DNA of 64,000 bases from NCBI GenBank assembly GCA_010015745.1, contig ML978160.1, positions 558,001 to 622,000 on the forward strand, in the 5' to 3' direction. This document shows, in pieces, positions 21,228-32,417 of the stretch. The position numbers and the translations under genes were made by a program. The DNA comes from Setomelanomma holmii (lineage: Eukaryota; Ascomycota; Dothideomycetes; Pleosporales; Phaeosphaeriaceae). Numbering within the stretch: position 1 is the first letter of the stretch; every line of letters begins with the position of its first letter. The notes beneath the pieces were generated by a model that was not told the DNA's origin, ran no database searches, and worked only from the letters and a program-made list of their open reading frames with translations.

Positions 21228-22714
21228 ATGATTCAGGCCATTCTTCAGGTAATACATCCACCGTAGCTCATCAGTCGCACCCTCCAGCTAACACCTTCAA
21301 GCGCCTGGCGCGCTGGCTCGACCGGCCGCTCTTCCCATGGAAGCGTCTCGTCGTTGGCTTCTCTCTCGCTGAATTCGCTCTCGAAAACTGGCTCCTCTTC
21401 CGCCAATATCGCGTCTTGCAGCGCACCACGGTCCCTAAAGCTCTAGACAAGGAAATCACACAGGAAACATTCGACAAGTCTCAGGTACGCACAAACACAG
21501 TCATACCCCACACTTAGGCTTACATGTACCAGAAATACGGTCGCGCAAAGGCCAAGTACAGCTTCGTCTCCCAGCTTTTCAACCAGATCAAATCCCTCGC
21601 CGTCCTCTACTTCAACGTCTACCCTATCGTCTGGGGCATCGCCGGTACCGCCATCGCTCGCTATGCGCCCGCTCGCTTTTCGGGCGAGATCACACAGTCG
21701 CTGCTGTTCATGTACATGCTGGGGTGGGTCGATCTCGTCTACGGCCTGCCGTTCTCTTACTACCACCACTTCGTGCTTGAGGAGAAGTTCGGTTTCAACA
21801 AGATGGACATCAAGACTTGGGTCACAGACATGATCAAAGGCCAAGCGCTCGGTCTTGCTTTCGGCATTCCCATTGGCAGTGCGTTCCTTGCAATCATCAA
21901 GAAGACGGGTCTCAACTTCTTCTACTACCTCTGGGCATTCATGCTGGTTGTACAGATCGCGGCCATGACTATATACCCTATCCTGATTGTCCCGTTGTTC
22001 AACAAGCTTGAACCGCTCAAGCCTGGCAAGCTCAAGGAGCAAGTCGAGGCTCTGGCTTCGAAGCTCAAGTTTCCATTGTCAGAGCTACAGGTTATCGACG
22101 GTAGCAAGCGCAGCGCACACAGCAACGCATACTTCACTGGCCTTCCCTGGATCGGCAAGAAGAAAATCGTCATCTATGACACACTTCTGGAGAAAAGCAG
22201 CGAGAAGGAGGTGGAGGCTGTTCTGGCACACGAACTTGGACATTGGCAATTGAACCATACATCAAGGCTTCTATTGATCAGCCAGGCGCAGCTGTTCTAC
22301 ACCTTCGCCTTGTTCTCCGTCTTCATCAACAACCGCTCCCTTTACGAATCCTTTGGGTTCCACAGGGAGCAACCAACTATGATTGGTTTCATTATCTTCA
22401 ACGAGATTCTCCAGCCAACGGATGCCATCCTGAAATTTCTTCTCAACGCGTGGACGCGCAAGATGGAGTACGAAGCCGATGCTTTCGCCGTCAAGCTTGG
22501 GTACACTAAGGAGCTCGGAGCTTCATTGATGAAGCTGCAAATCCAGAACTTGTCGAGCATGGATGCCGACTGGTTGTACTCCAGCTTCCACCACTCCCAT
22601 CCCATCTTGACTGAGCGCTTGAAGGCTATGAACTGGACTGGCGACAAGAAGGTTACCGAAGACAAGGCGGCGGATGAGGAGAAGCCACTTAAGGCTGCCG
22701 ATCGGGAATTGTAG
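21228..22714 (+). CDS. STE24: CaaX prenyl protease 1, Ste24 type
   Basis: Three exons: 21228-21248 (MIQAILQ), 21302-21484 and 21533-22714; 461 residues, the usual length. The first exon was chosen because it joins in frame to RLARWLDRPLFPWKRLVVGF, as in homologues. For intron 2 the acceptor at 21532 (giving DKSQ|KYGRAKAKYSF) is preferred over one at 21517 because it keeps the family spacing. Several membrane helices surround the M48 zinc metalloprotease site HELGH (about residues 301-305), and a third ligand region follows in WTRKMEYEADAFAV. Ste24 cleaves C-terminal prenylated CaaX proteins, such as a-factor mating pheromone, in the ER membrane and also clears clogged translocons. Confidence 0.94.
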
Positions 22715-22902
22715 GCGCATTTCGGTGGTGACGTGGATAGTGCCGGATCTCGAAAATCATCAAAGTCGCATTTCGTGGGTATATAGCGCCGGAAAGAAGA
22801 GTTCGGTGGATATCTGATCGTAGAATAGACTCGAATCTCCCACAAGCCAAGTGTCGAGTGCGCCGTATGTTATGATGATAACTTGCGACGACGGTGTCCC
22901 CA

Positions 22903-23526
22903 TCACGCTCCACCAGCCGTCTTCTGCGCCTGCTCCCTCTTCCTCTGCATATTCTTCTCTTTTTTCGCCAGCTTCCTCGCTTCTTTACTCATCTTTCTCT
23001 CTTCCCCCCCCGCACCCGCCTCATCCTTCTTCATCTTCTTACTCCGCTCCTCCTGCGGTCCACCAGTAATCTCAACCTGCGGCTCCTCCCCTCCCTCTTC
23101 CACAAAATTCGTCCTCGGCCCCAATTCCCCAATCTCAAACCCGCCTTCTTCCTGCTCATACTGTGCTTTATCCTGCCAATCCTCGACCGATGTTTCTTTC
23201 CGCTTATTCCCGCCCTTCTTCTTGAACTTCCGTCCGCCAGCGAATTCCTCTTCGCCGTTGTCCTCGGGCTCGGGCGTCTTTTCGGGCTCAAGGTATTCGC
23301 CGCGCAGACCGGCGGCGACGCGGCGCAAGTTGTGCATCAAAACGCTCCCCATGGGCCCACCGTGCGAGGAGAATGTCACGCCGGTGGGTGTGATGAGCGC
23401 ATCGGGGTGTAGGTGTGGGTGCGATTCGGAGTTTGTGAGGTAGGTTTCTAGCATGCGCGATGCATCTGAGAGACATATGGTTGTGGAGGAGACATGGCGT
23501 GATGGCGGGGGCGCTTCGAGGGACAT
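22903..23526 (-). CDS. conserved-looking lysine-rich protein of unknown function
   Basis: 207 residues from the ATG at 23526 (MSLEAPPPSRHVSSTTICLS). The frame is open further upstream, but that sequence looks like 5' UTR. The first ~75 residues look globular (DASRMLETYLTNSE, DALITPTGVTFSSHGGPMGS, VLMHNLRRVAAGLRGEYLEP). The rest is highly charged: acidic and basic clusters (KFKKKGGNKRKE, ERKMSKEARKLAKKEKNMQR) as in nucleolar or ribosome-assembly factors. I do not recognise the family. The long antisense plus-strand frames over this gene are shadows of its charged repeats. Confidence 0.7.
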   Translation of the reverse strand: MSLEAPPPSRHVSSTTICLSDASRMLETYLTNSESHPHLHPDALITPTGVTFSSHGGPMGSVLMHNLRRVAAGLRGEYLEPEKTPEPEDNGEEEFAGGRKFKKKGGNKRKETSVEDWQDKAQYEQEEGGFEIGELGPRTNFVEEGGEEPQVEITGGPQEERSKKMKKDEAGAGGEERKMSKEARKLAKKEKNMQRKREQAQKTAGGA

Positions 23527-23773
23527 TTTGAATGCGGTATATGAGCGAAGGTTGCGTTTGGGGTGTAAGCTTGTGCGATTGGAATGTAGAGTGAAAGAAG
23601 TTGCGACGGTGGGTTTGAGAAGGAAGCTCGAACTTTTTGCGCACGGGCGTATTTCTTTGCCGATGAGATTCGCGGACCTCCGATTGAGCACTCGACAACC
23701 ACGTTCGCGAACGATACTCAAAAGTCGACTCAAAGGGACGGAGAGGAGGCAATTGGGTGTGAATTTACTCGAG

Positions 23774-24254
23774 ATGAATGCTTTCTGGTGTCTGAGGATC
23801 GTCGCGCGCCCTGCGACCAGCGCATCCACACTTCTCAGACCATCCGTTACTCGCACAGCAGGACTACAACAGTACTTCAACTCTTTCAGTCCCTATACGA
23901 CATCGCTAAACCCTCTATAGAGTCTCAATACCCTCACACTGCCGCTCGATATCCCTCCTCATGCCCCGCCGTCCCATGCTCGCCCACACCTCACACCCTT
24001 CCACTCTACCAGCACCCGGCACATCCTCTTCGCTGCTCGCATCGACCTCAGAAACGCTCGATTTGGCAGGCAAAATATCAGCACACCCAGGTCTGGGTAG
24101 CATGCAGATTCGATGCGGTCCTAGAGATACGTATAACCCGAGTCATCTGGTGCGGAAGCGGAGACATGGGTTTTTGAGCAGGATCAGGACGAAGAAGGGA
24201 CGGAAATTGTTGATGAGAAGGTTAAAGAAGGGGAGGTGGAATTTGAGTCATTAG
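23774..24254 (+). CDS. MRPL34: mitochondrial large ribosomal subunit protein bL34m
   Basis: The C-terminal ~48 residues (QIRCGPRDTYNPSHLVRKRR, HGFLSRIRTKKGRKLLMRRL, KKGRWNLSH) are unmistakable bacterial-type L34, a short basic protein of the large subunit. The L34 frame is open from an ATG at 23961 (97 residues). A better presequence (MNAFWCLRIVARPATSASTL) starts at 23774 in another frame. It can be joined by a very short 34-nt intron (about 23892-23925, weak GTCCCT donor, AGAG acceptor). Which start is used cannot be settled by eye. Works in the mitochondrial matrix. Confidence 0.82.
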
Positions 24255-25009
24255 ATTAGGGTTGGGATGGGAGTGGGAAAGAGTGAGTGTGCTTGGACGA
24301 TAAGGCATGAAGGATGAAGATGGAGGATGTATGCACAGCATCGTCCAGCCAGAAGCGTCTTGTGTTCTTGCATTTAGACGAGGCACCATTCAGCGTGCGG
24401 AATGGAATGATGCTCTGGAAGTTGACATATTGTGTCAAGTGTATATATACTGTACAATGTACGCATAACTATCATCGTGGGACGTATATTGGAAAGTAAC
24501 AGACTATCAGCCCTTCCTGTCGCTGTGAGGAACTGAGTGCGCCATGCCATTGTAGCTGACACTACAGATGCTCGTCCCTTCATCGCTGCTACCAATATAT
24601 CCGCCATATCTACGAGCGTGACGGTCTATTGGACCTACGTTTTAAACTGGCTGAAGTGCTTTCACGACCCGGTAGATGATCTCAAGCCTCGAAAGCTGGT
24701 TCCTTGAGGAGTCGAGATCGTGACATGCTGTTCGGTACAGTGTTGTGACCAGGGCATGCTCTCCGTTGCTCGGAAGCGTTGGACTCAATACATCTTTGAG
24801 TCGAGATAGCATAGCAACTGCCACTCGACATGCAAGGCGATAGTAAGGCGGACGCTTGATTGCCGAATGTGTCCCACTTGTGGAGAGGGGAGCGATACAG
24901 GGGCTCAAATGCTCCCAGTCTCGATAGAGCCGTGACAATGCTCGGATTGTTCTTCCCGTATATCGTGCCGTTGTCCCTCTCGTCAAGGGAACCTCTTACC
25001 TGAGGTCGT
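24255..25009. other. intergenic region
   Basis: 755 bp between the 3' ends of bL34m (plus) and the IMPACT-family gene (minus), so mainly two terminator regions. No recognised gene. Confidence 0.45.
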
Positions 25010-25828
25010 TCATTCCGGCGTTGATGGTGCGACTTCCTTTTCCTTCTCCTCACTTTGCTCCTCTTCTGCGTCTTTCCATGAGTCCTCGGTGTCGTCTGCC
25101 TCAAGTGCTTCCACAAGCTTGAGCTCCTCCTCAACCTTGTCGATCTGTTTCAAGATAAATGCTATAGTCGCGTCTCGCGCCTTGTCCACTCTCTTCAGTG
25201 CGTCCAGGCTCATCTTTTCATACGATTGTGGCTTCTGTGGTGTCGGAGGCGCCGGCTCAGAGTCCTCCAATGTTGCCTTCTTCTCCGCGAGTAGCTTTCT
25301 CAAAGTGAAGATGTTCAAATCGCGTTCTTGCAGATTCTTGACTAGCTCTTGTCGTTGCGCTTCTTCGTCCAACCTTTGCTTCTTGGTTGCCGCCTCGTTC
25401 TGGAGCTGGGTTGATGCAACTTTCCATTTCCAGATGGCTTCTTTGGCGCAATTCTCGATATGCGTAAAGCGAATGGGACCGATGTTCTGCCCGCCGTACC
25501 AACGTGCTACGACGACTACACCTTCAGCTTGTGTGTCATTCAGTACATTCTGGAGCCTGCCACCAGCCCACTTTTCGCCGTCGTCATCGTGGCCAGAGTC
25601 ATAGAGAATCTTCGAATCTGGCATCAAAGATTTCTGCCGTGAGCGTTTTCGCCATGCTGCCATGCAATGTGTTGCAGGTCTAAACTCTGGTAGTTGTTGT
25701 AGTTGTTTGACGGAGAGGCTGGGCGAGAACGCGCCAATGAACGAAGATGTTTGTTCGTCTATTTGTGTAGACTTGAAGACAGCTGGTAAGGAAGTCGACG
25801 ATGCCGAGCGCTCCCTTTTCAGTGCCAT
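25010..25828 (-). CDS. IMPACT-family (Yih1/YigZ N-terminal domain) protein
   Basis: 272 residues from the ATG at 25828 (MALKRERSASSTSLPAVFKS). Upstream in-frame codons exist but look like UTR. Residues ~25-130 form an IMPACT/UPF0029 fold: QTSSFIGAFSP, ATHCMAAWRKR, GHDDDGEKWAGGRLQNVLND, VVVVARWYGGQNIGPIRFTH. The D-D-D-G-E..GGR and RWYGG..GP.RF signatures are diagnostic. The C-terminal half is a charged coiled coil (KKQRLDEEAQRQELVKNLQE) with an acidic end. Yeast Yih1 and mammalian IMPACT bind Gcn1 and restrain Gcn2; this protein lacks the N-terminal RWD domain they carry, so a translation-control role is uncertain. Confidence 0.85.
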   Translation of the reverse strand: MALKRERSASSTSLPAVFKSTQIDEQTSSFIGAFSPSLSVKQLQQLPEFRPATHCMAAWRKRSRQKSLMPDSKILYDSGHDDDGEKWAGGRLQNVLNDTQAEGVVVVARWYGGQNIGPIRFTHIENCAKEAIWKWKVASTQLQNEAATKKQRLDEEAQRQELVKNLQERDLNIFTLRKLLAEKKATLEDSEPAPPTPQKPQSYEKMSLDALKRVDKARDATIAFILKQIDKVEEELKLVEALEADDTEDSWKDAEEEQSEEKEKEVAPSTPE

Positions 25829-26897
25829 ATTTCCATCACGTTCCGAGTGCGAGCGATCTTGGAGAATGGTCAAGAGGGTGGTTGGGGAAGGAAGGATGCG
25901 GGAGGGCAAGTCGAAGCGAAATGTCCCGCTCTTGCCCTTTCCGAGGGGAAGTCGCCCCGAAAGCGCCCTGCAGCCTCGTTGTCTTCTCTTCTCCATCATC
26001 CACCATCACATCTATCCCTGAATGCATTTTTTGCTACACGGGAGAAAAAAGCATGTCGCATCATAATCAAGGAAACCCGTCTCTCCTGCTTCGTGTGGCA
26101 AGGGAGACTTTTCCTCACGAAGGACATTTCCTTGCCCGCCTCCAGACTGCGACAGCATGGTAGACACTCTGTTCATCAACTCAAAGAGTTGTTCTGTTTC
26201 TCATGAATGAGCTCAAACACATGCAATTATGTGTTGCCTAAGGGCAGCTAGACCAGCTGTGTCCTCTCTCACTTTGCACACAACGCCCTACGGATAACGA
26301 CATACATCGCTGCTCTTTTCCTTGTCATATACCCACTCTTCTGCTTCCCTCACCCTTCAGATATGCTCAGGTACTAGTTTGAAGGACTGTTCTTGCTTTC
26401 AGCGCACAACTTCGTATTCGACTAGCCGGCACTAGCAACTCTTCCTCTTCAGATTCTCACTGCTCGCCTGCGCCAAAACGCGGCACAGAGCACAAGTCGT
26501 CAAGTACTGGATCAATCACTCGAACTTCGAGGTACTTTCACTCACCCAAAGAATATACCCAGCGTCATAGGCTTCGATCTTGGCACGCCGAAGGGCTCTA
26601 CAAGCCACACTGTCTACCCATCTCCATCACACATTTACACCACCCATCAGCCATCAACTCAGCAACCGCGCACACTCTAAAAGGACCTTCTTACTCCTTC
26701 AAGCAAGGTATGTTCCTGCGATTTCTCAAGCGCAGAGCAGTCTGCGGTATAATTTTGCGCAAATTCAGCACTGCTCATCATATTCGGAGACTGCCTTTTG
26801 AATCTTCAACCGCCCGCTCCGCTTTCTCCTGCGCTGCGAATCCTGCATCGAAAAAGCATGGAATATGACTAACCGACATTGGTGTACAGCAAGCAGA
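25829..26897. promoter_or_regulatory. divergent region with likely 5' UTR intron
   Basis: 1.07 kb between the IMPACT-family gene (minus) and the next plus-strand gene. The stretch 26300-26700 is pyrimidine-rich like a strong fungal promoter/leader. A plausible leader intron runs 26708-26889 (AAG|GTATGT to TGTACAG|CAAG), just before the ATG at 26898. Confidence 0.45.
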
Positions 26898-27898
26898 ATG
26901 GGCCGCTTCGACACTCTCAACGCAGAGACCAAGGATCTCGTCGAATGTCTTCTTCCGAATCTGGCAGCCTCCTTCGGGATCACGAACTGTGCCGACATCA
27001 TTCCCGAGGATATCCGCATGCGCACATGGGACTGCGAGCGCCGCGACCACATCAAGGACCAGACTGAGAACGACCCGCGCAACTGGGGGGTGCAGTTCCT
27101 CAAGGACCTCAAGGCTATTGCGCGCATCAAGGGCGGCGATCTCGCTCTCTTCCAAGCCGATCTGCGTGAGAAAGTCGCCCAGCACGAGCCGAAACATCCC
27201 TGGGCCCGTCTCGCCGACATCAAGGAGCTCAAGGACGAATACGAGCACCCTAATCGGAAGCAAGAGGTTGTTGAGGAGTCCTCTGGCACTTCCTCCACCG
27301 ACTCCTACCTAGAAGAGCTGGTTGAGCCCGACCTGCCCAAAGGTATGAAGCGTGGACGTCGCAATCACGAAGTCTATGAAGCCCGTGTCCAGGAGTCGCA
27401 CAAGCGCCGCAAGTGTAAGTCCCAACCGCTCGCTTCCTTCAAGCTCTTACCTAACTCGTGACAGATGGCCGTCTGCGCCGCTCTGAAGAGGGTGGTTTCC
27501 TCCGCAAAGAAAATTCCAATAGCAGGAACCGCTACTCTGTCGACCGCGCTACCCCCAGCAGCAGTCGTCGCTCTATACATCGTCCTCGCCGCACTGTTGA
27601 GTCTGAGGGTGAAGAGTCGAGCGACTCTCGTGGAAAATGTATGCCTCACCCGACACCGTCTTTTTCGATGTCTCCCGGTCCAATCCGAGCTCCTTCTGCT
27701 ATCGTCGAAGCCTTCAACGCGTCCAGTGAACCACTGCACGTGCAGAAGATGGCGGCTGAGCTGGAGCTTGCTGAGGCGGAGCTCAAGGCTGCTCGCGTCA
27801 AGTTTGCATACGTGCAGGCTAAGGAGCAGGCTGAGGCTGAGACCAAGGCTCGGTATGGTAGCATCGGTACCGAGGGCACTCCTCACAGCATGAACTAA
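26898..27898 (+). CDS. hypothetical charged protein, two exons
   Basis: Exons 26898-27414 and 27465-27898, intron 50 nt (GTAAGT..ACAG), phase-1 join; 316 residues. Residues 1-100 look folded and helical (MGRFDTLNAETKDLVECLLP, NLAASFGITNCADIIPEDIR, WGVQFLKDLKAIARIKGGDL). The middle is rich in arginine, serine and glutamate (SSSRRSIHRPRRTVESEGEE). Near the C-terminus lies a helix heptad region (MAAELELAEAELKAARVKFA). No signal peptide or membrane segment. Basic clusters (KRGRRNHE, HKRRK) would suit a nuclear protein. I do not recognise the family. An in-frame ATG at 26865 is less likely because it would lie in the leader intron. Confidence 0.7.
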
Positions 27899-28641
27899 GC
27901 AGTTCGTATGCGGGCGTAAGCAGGTGGAAGAACTTGGGATCGGGCATTTGGTGTACTCATAATTCTTTTCATCGGCGTCATAGTTCTTAGGTCCTGGTTG
28001 CTGTTCTCCTTCGTTCTAGCTGTGCGAGGTCATGGGTTTTGACTTGCATTAAGCACGTCAACATGCAGGGTTACATGTGGTTGTGTATCTCGCCAGTCAG
28101 GACGACACAAGTATGCATCATCCAGGACATCTCTATAGACGTTCTTACAACACAAGACATGTCTAGTCTCTTTCTTCTCCGTGCTTTTTTGAAGTCCAGC
28201 ATCTACTTCTCGAAATATTGTGCTCATCTCCAATCGTGGCATCTTTTACCACCACACGCTGCAGGGGCACAACGAACACGGCTGCCTCGAAGTAGTCTTG
28301 TTCGTAACTAGCTTTCTGTCGTCCACCGTCAATCATGTATCCAATCAATTTCCAGCCCTGCGCACGATTTCCCAGCAAGCGCCTGCTTCACGGGACGAAA
28401 AAGCACACTCAAGCTCACATCATTTTATCTTCACGATAGGGGGTGTGACGAAGCCCCTGCGTGAGGAAGCAAAGTGGCGCTCAGCTTAGCACGAAACATG
28501 CAGGAACAAGGAGTGGGGCACGATGGTCGTTAGTGAGCTTCATCGCCATTTGTGTTTACCGTTGAATGTCATTTTTCTTTGGAATTCCTGAAGACCTGTC
28601 GCTCTTTAAGCGAAGTCACTCTTTTTGCCTTGATTGGAGAT
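27899..28641. other. intergenic region
   Basis: 743 bp between two plus-strand genes; no recognised gene, repeat end or RNA. Confidence 0.4.
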
Positions 28642-29740
28642 ATGCGCTACCAACTCTTGTCTCTTGTTTGCGCTTTCTTCGGTTCTTGTTTGGCCATGTC
28701 AGCGCATCATGGTATGTCTCCTGAATTTTGGTCGAGGTTGGAGAATCTGCTAAGAAAGTAGCTACTATCCTGATGGCTCTATTCCAACGGATTATGTTTA
28801 CGTACCATGCTCGGGCACCGAACACACATCATACTGTATCATGAGCGAAGGCGATCAATACTTGTCTAATGGCAAGTAATCATCTTCTTAGTCACGAAAT
28901 GCCTTTCTAATGTTGATCATAGGCCTATGCTACGACCCTAGTGGACAGCCCATGTTTCGAGGAGCATGTACTGATCAGAATTGGAACAGTCCTGGATGCT
29001 TCAACCACTGCACCAACAAAAGTAGGCCACTCTTGGTCTTTCCTCATCGCACGATTTACTCACAAGAGAACAGCGAACAGTTACGCTGACTCGTACTATA
29101 GAATCGTCGACTGCGGCCAGAATCGATATTGTCGCAACTCGGATGGAAGCACATGTTGCAACGACGACTCGAAAGTGTTCACGTTCAGCAACTTGTCAGT
29201 GATCAAAGATCTTGCCACCAAAACGCGCAAAGACGGGTGGCTATCAAGTGGTTGCTACGCCGACGGGTACATCACGTTCGGTACTTCTACTATCCTGCCT
29301 ACTACATCCACAAGTGCTGAGATCATGGTTCAAGCTACAGACACGTTACCTGCAAGCAGCGCAGCCTTCCCAACCTCAACGTCCACGTCCTCGGAGACAA
29401 CGACAGACACCAATTCGAACGGCCACACCTTTTCCAAGACCGCCATCATAGCCGCCTCAGTCGGTGCCATGCTCTTCTTCATCATCATGGTTGCGCTCTT
29501 CTGGTTCTTCATACGGTGGCACTACCGCAAGAAACTCAGTCCGAGCAACAAAGAGCAGGTTTTCCAATGTCCAGTGATGGCTTTCAGAAGCTGTCGGACA
29601 AGACTCCACGACCTGTTGAAGTTCCTGCCCCGTTACATGCTCCGCCTTCGCTGTATCAGCCGCCACCATATCAGAGTCCACCGCGAGTGCATGGAGCTGT
29701 GGAGATTGATAATTCATATCTTCCGCCATCGAGGAATTAA
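28642..29740 (+). CDS. Cys-rich single-pass membrane protein, probable tail frameshift
   Basis: Four exons: 28642-28711, 28755-28871, 28923-29021 and 29074 onward. It starts with a signal peptide (MRYQLLSLVCAFFGSCLAMS). The extracellular part carries VPCSGTEHTSYC, GLCYDPSGQPMFRGACTDQN, GCFNHC, DCGQNRYC and DGSTCCND, a cysteine pattern common in Pezizomycotina plasma-membrane proteins of unknown role. A Ser/Thr-rich stalk precedes a membrane helix (AIIAASVGAMLFFIIMVALF) and a basic stop-transfer HYRKK. Intron 2 uses a GC donor (G|GCAAGT..ATAG). After KLSPSNKEQ the expected proline-rich tail (LYQPPPYQSPPRVHGA, stop 29738-29740) lies in another frame. The frame actually open runs to 29909 with an unlikely arginine-rich tail. 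Confidence 0.75.
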
Positions 29741-30265
29741 TGGGATCAGCCTATTTTTGAGGCACCTGCGCAGTCGTATAGACATGTATAGACTTCGTTC
29801 AACTCTGGTCAGAAGTTCCTGTCGCCTTGGCTCGATGCTAGGTAGGCTTGGCTTTGCGGCATACCCGAGTGCGATATTCTCCAGTAACGAACCTAATGAT
29901 AGGACCTGATATTATAACCTCTGGTCTTGATTTGCCTGCACTATGAAGGCAGTGCTCGAGTTTACGTGTTCGTAGGCCGGTGGTTGGAGGAGCGCGAGCG
30001 TAGTGATGGACACAGGTCAATCCAGACCGACCTCGACTCCGATTGACTTTCAACCATGCAATCATGCTCATATTCAAATGATGATTAGTTCGACTTTTCC
30101 AAGAGAATTTACGATGTTTTTTAGTTAGTGTTAAACTCGAAACAAGGTTGACAAAAACTGACGAGATCCTGCCTCTTGCTCCCAAGTACTTCTTCCTCAA
30201 TGCCTCCACATCCTCCCATCCCCACCACCACCGAAGGTCTGCACAAGAAAGAGCAAAAAGAAATC
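29741..30265. other. intergenic region
   Basis: 525 bp between the membrane protein gene and the tRNA. The left part is coding only if the alternative frame of the upstream gene (to 29909) is the real one. Confidence 0.4.
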
Positions 30266-30361
30266 TTCCGACACCGGGAATCGAACCCGGGCCTTGCCGG
30301 CGCGCACAAGCGAACTCTTCTGATGAGAGCGGCAAATCCTAGCCACTGCGAGATTGTTAGA
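30266..30361 (-). tRNA. tRNA-Glu (CTC) with intron, atypical 5' half
   Basis: On the minus strand the T arm (CCGGG-TTCGATT-CCCGG) and the acceptor 3' strand TGTCGGA plus discriminator A are clear. The anticodon stem TGCCG/CGGCA brackets loop bases C-T-CTC-A, giving anticodon CTC (Glu). A 23-nt intron sits after position 37, the canonical place. Removing it leaves 73 nt. Odd points: the 5' acceptor strand TCTAACA leaves an A-C mismatch and a T-G wobble against TGTCGGA where TCCGACA would pair perfectly, and positions 8-9 before the D stem look irregular. It could be a decaying copy. Confidence 0.65.
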
Positions 30362-30882
30362 ACATGACTGATGTTGTTGAGGAACTGTGTCACATACCTA
30401 GACCATATCGGATTCTGATGGTTGAAGAAATGGAAATTTAGATAAATATAATGACTATGACAATATGATGGGAAGTGCTGTGGTGTGGGCGGGCGGACAT
30501 GGCCGAGTCGAAGAATTTTGCTTTGAGCCCCGCTTCGCAACACCACAGATTGCCGGTTGAAGTTCGGACTTTCTTTTGAACGGCATCAATGAGCTGCAGA
30601 ATTGATGATTCAGGGCAATTAGTGGGAGGTGCACTTAAAAAATGTATATCACTTCGACCTGGTGCTTCCACGATAACATGTCATGAACGCGAATCTAGCA
30701 CTGGTCTGCTCAACTAAAATTAGATCGACCGGGCATTGCAATACGACCAAGGCATGGTGGCTTGATGATGTGCCGTGCATTTGATGCATCCGCTTGGGAC
30801 AGGCTCCCCTCGTCGCCTCCGAGTGCGACCTATCCACCCCCAACCCATAAATCCCACCGTAACCCCAATGCCGTCCCGTCCA
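30362..30882. other. intergenic region
   Basis: 521 bp between the tRNA and a small membrane-protein ORF. A tRNA-like motif near 30495 was considered and rejected; nothing else seen. Confidence 0.4.
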
Positions 30883-31206
30883 TCACTTCATACACACATT
30901 TCTACACATTGCGCATGCAGCTGACCCGTCTCCGCCGCCCTTTCTCTTCGTGCAGCCAGAGCAGTCGGTGCATACACAAAATCCTTCTATCGCGTCTCGT
31001 CCCTCATCTCCATTGGCTACCCGTTGCTTGTGTCTCCGCCGAAGCCAGCGGATGCAGAGGATTAGAAAGACGATGCACCCTATACCGACCGCAGCCGTGA
31101 CGCCGAATGCAATGCCGAGCGTTTTCCCGTTGGAAGCTGCGACGAGCGCGATGAGTTGCGCTGCGACCAGCAATCGTGTTGCGCGCGTTGTGAATGTTGA
31201 GTCCAT
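30883..31206 (-). CDS. small membrane protein with Cys-rich cytosolic tail (hypothetical)
   Basis: 107 residues from the ATG at 31206 (MDSTFTTRATRLLVAAQLIA). A first hydrophobic stretch (RLLVAAQLIALVAAS) could be a signal peptide. A clear membrane helix follows (GIAFGVTAAVGIGCIVFLIL) with basic residues after it (RWLRRRHKQR). The short tail has six cysteines in CVCTDCSGC and CAMCRNVC arrangements. Family not recognised. The frame is open 19 codons further upstream. The combination of helix, stop-transfer and Cys motif makes a real gene more likely than chance, but the size leaves doubt. Confidence 0.5.
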   Translation of the reverse strand: MDSTFTTRATRLLVAAQLIALVAASNGKTLGIAFGVTAAVGIGCIVFLILCIRWLRRRHKQRVANGDEGRDAIEGFCVCTDCSGCTKRKGGGDGSAACAMCRNVCMK

Positions 31207-32417
31207 TGGTTGATTGATAGCGCCTCTTATTTGGACCACCGCGAGATGAGTTGCGCTGCGCAAATGGCCTTCCGGTACACGCCGCGACTCAAGCCCTGCA
31301 AAAAGTGACAGGCAAAAAGGACGAACTAGTTGAGCGTTTGGGCAAGAGCTTGTCTTCTATCTCGATGTCGAAACGCTTGCATTCTTGCAACAATCCAAAC
31401 CCATGCTCGATGAGGCAGGTAGCCTGAAGCGAGGGCTTAGTACGGTTCGAAAGACCAATTGCGACAGCACCAACACCAATTCGACGGGCGAACATGCGTC
31501 AGATAGTCAGCAGCGAGTGTGAAGTCAGCCTCGAACGCTGCGGGCATGACTTATTTCCTTTTGGCTGACTTCGCAACTTCGCTGAAGCACAAGGCACATA
31601 CATCGCCACCAACACAACGGCAGACACTATCTACATCGAAACCCTGACCAATTGCCTGGAGAAGATGAAGATCGCAAGCATGCTCATTCCACCAGGCATA
31701 TGGTAGCAAAGAGCAGGCAAATATTTTTTTATGGAGGAATTTCCATCACTACTATCAGAGCAAGTCGTGTTCGTTCAACACTTATACATTGTGAGGGTTA
31801 AGGCCCTCTAGAGAAGGCGCCAACGGACCAAAGGTGTGTCAAAGATCACATTCACCATGAACTATAGTCGAAGCGTATAGCTTGTGGGTGCTTTCAACAA
31901 CAACGTTCAGTCACATAAATCTTCAACCCGAAATCAGGTGCAGGAACCTCTCGTGTCACTGCTGCTTCAAGTTTCTCCAGAATATTGAGAACTCGGATGA
32001 TTGTAGGTGCGCTGCAGCATATTAACATAATATTCACTGGATTTCTAAGCTGCTGGAATCCAACACGAAAGTTGACATTCTTCATGATCACCTTGAGAAC
32101 CTCTTTGTTTCATGTATACAGCCCGCAGAGCAAGCAACATAGCTCTCCTACATCGACACTCTAATATCGAGCTAATATACTGTTGATGTTCGCTTACACT
32201 CTCCATTCATCTATAGGATACCCTTAAGCATGCCCATTTCGCTAAATCCGACTGCCGAGTCCCATGAACGGCATTTGTGCAATTATACCGCACACTTCGA
32301 TTGACTATATACAATTGCTGGATGCGGCAGTTCGTCCCATACTCCAGCAGAGGGCAGGGATTTGTCCTTTATTACTTGACCCATCGGACACAAGTTGAAA
32401 TATTAACACTCTCCACC
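31207..32417. other. intergenic region
   Basis: 1.2 kb with short frames only. No gene, tRNA or repeat boundary recognised. Confidence 0.4.

Noticed and set aside
22883..23443. Plus-strand Ser/Pro-rich frames of 170-186 codons
   Set aside because: Antisense shadows of the lysine/glutamate-rich minus-strand gene at 22903-23526; no start context or motif.
30490..30575. tRNA-like sequence (GGCGGACATGGCCGAGT then a T-arm-like CCGGTTGAAGTTCGG)
   Set aside because: T loop and stems do not pair properly and no anticodon arm forms; at most a decayed tRNA fragment.
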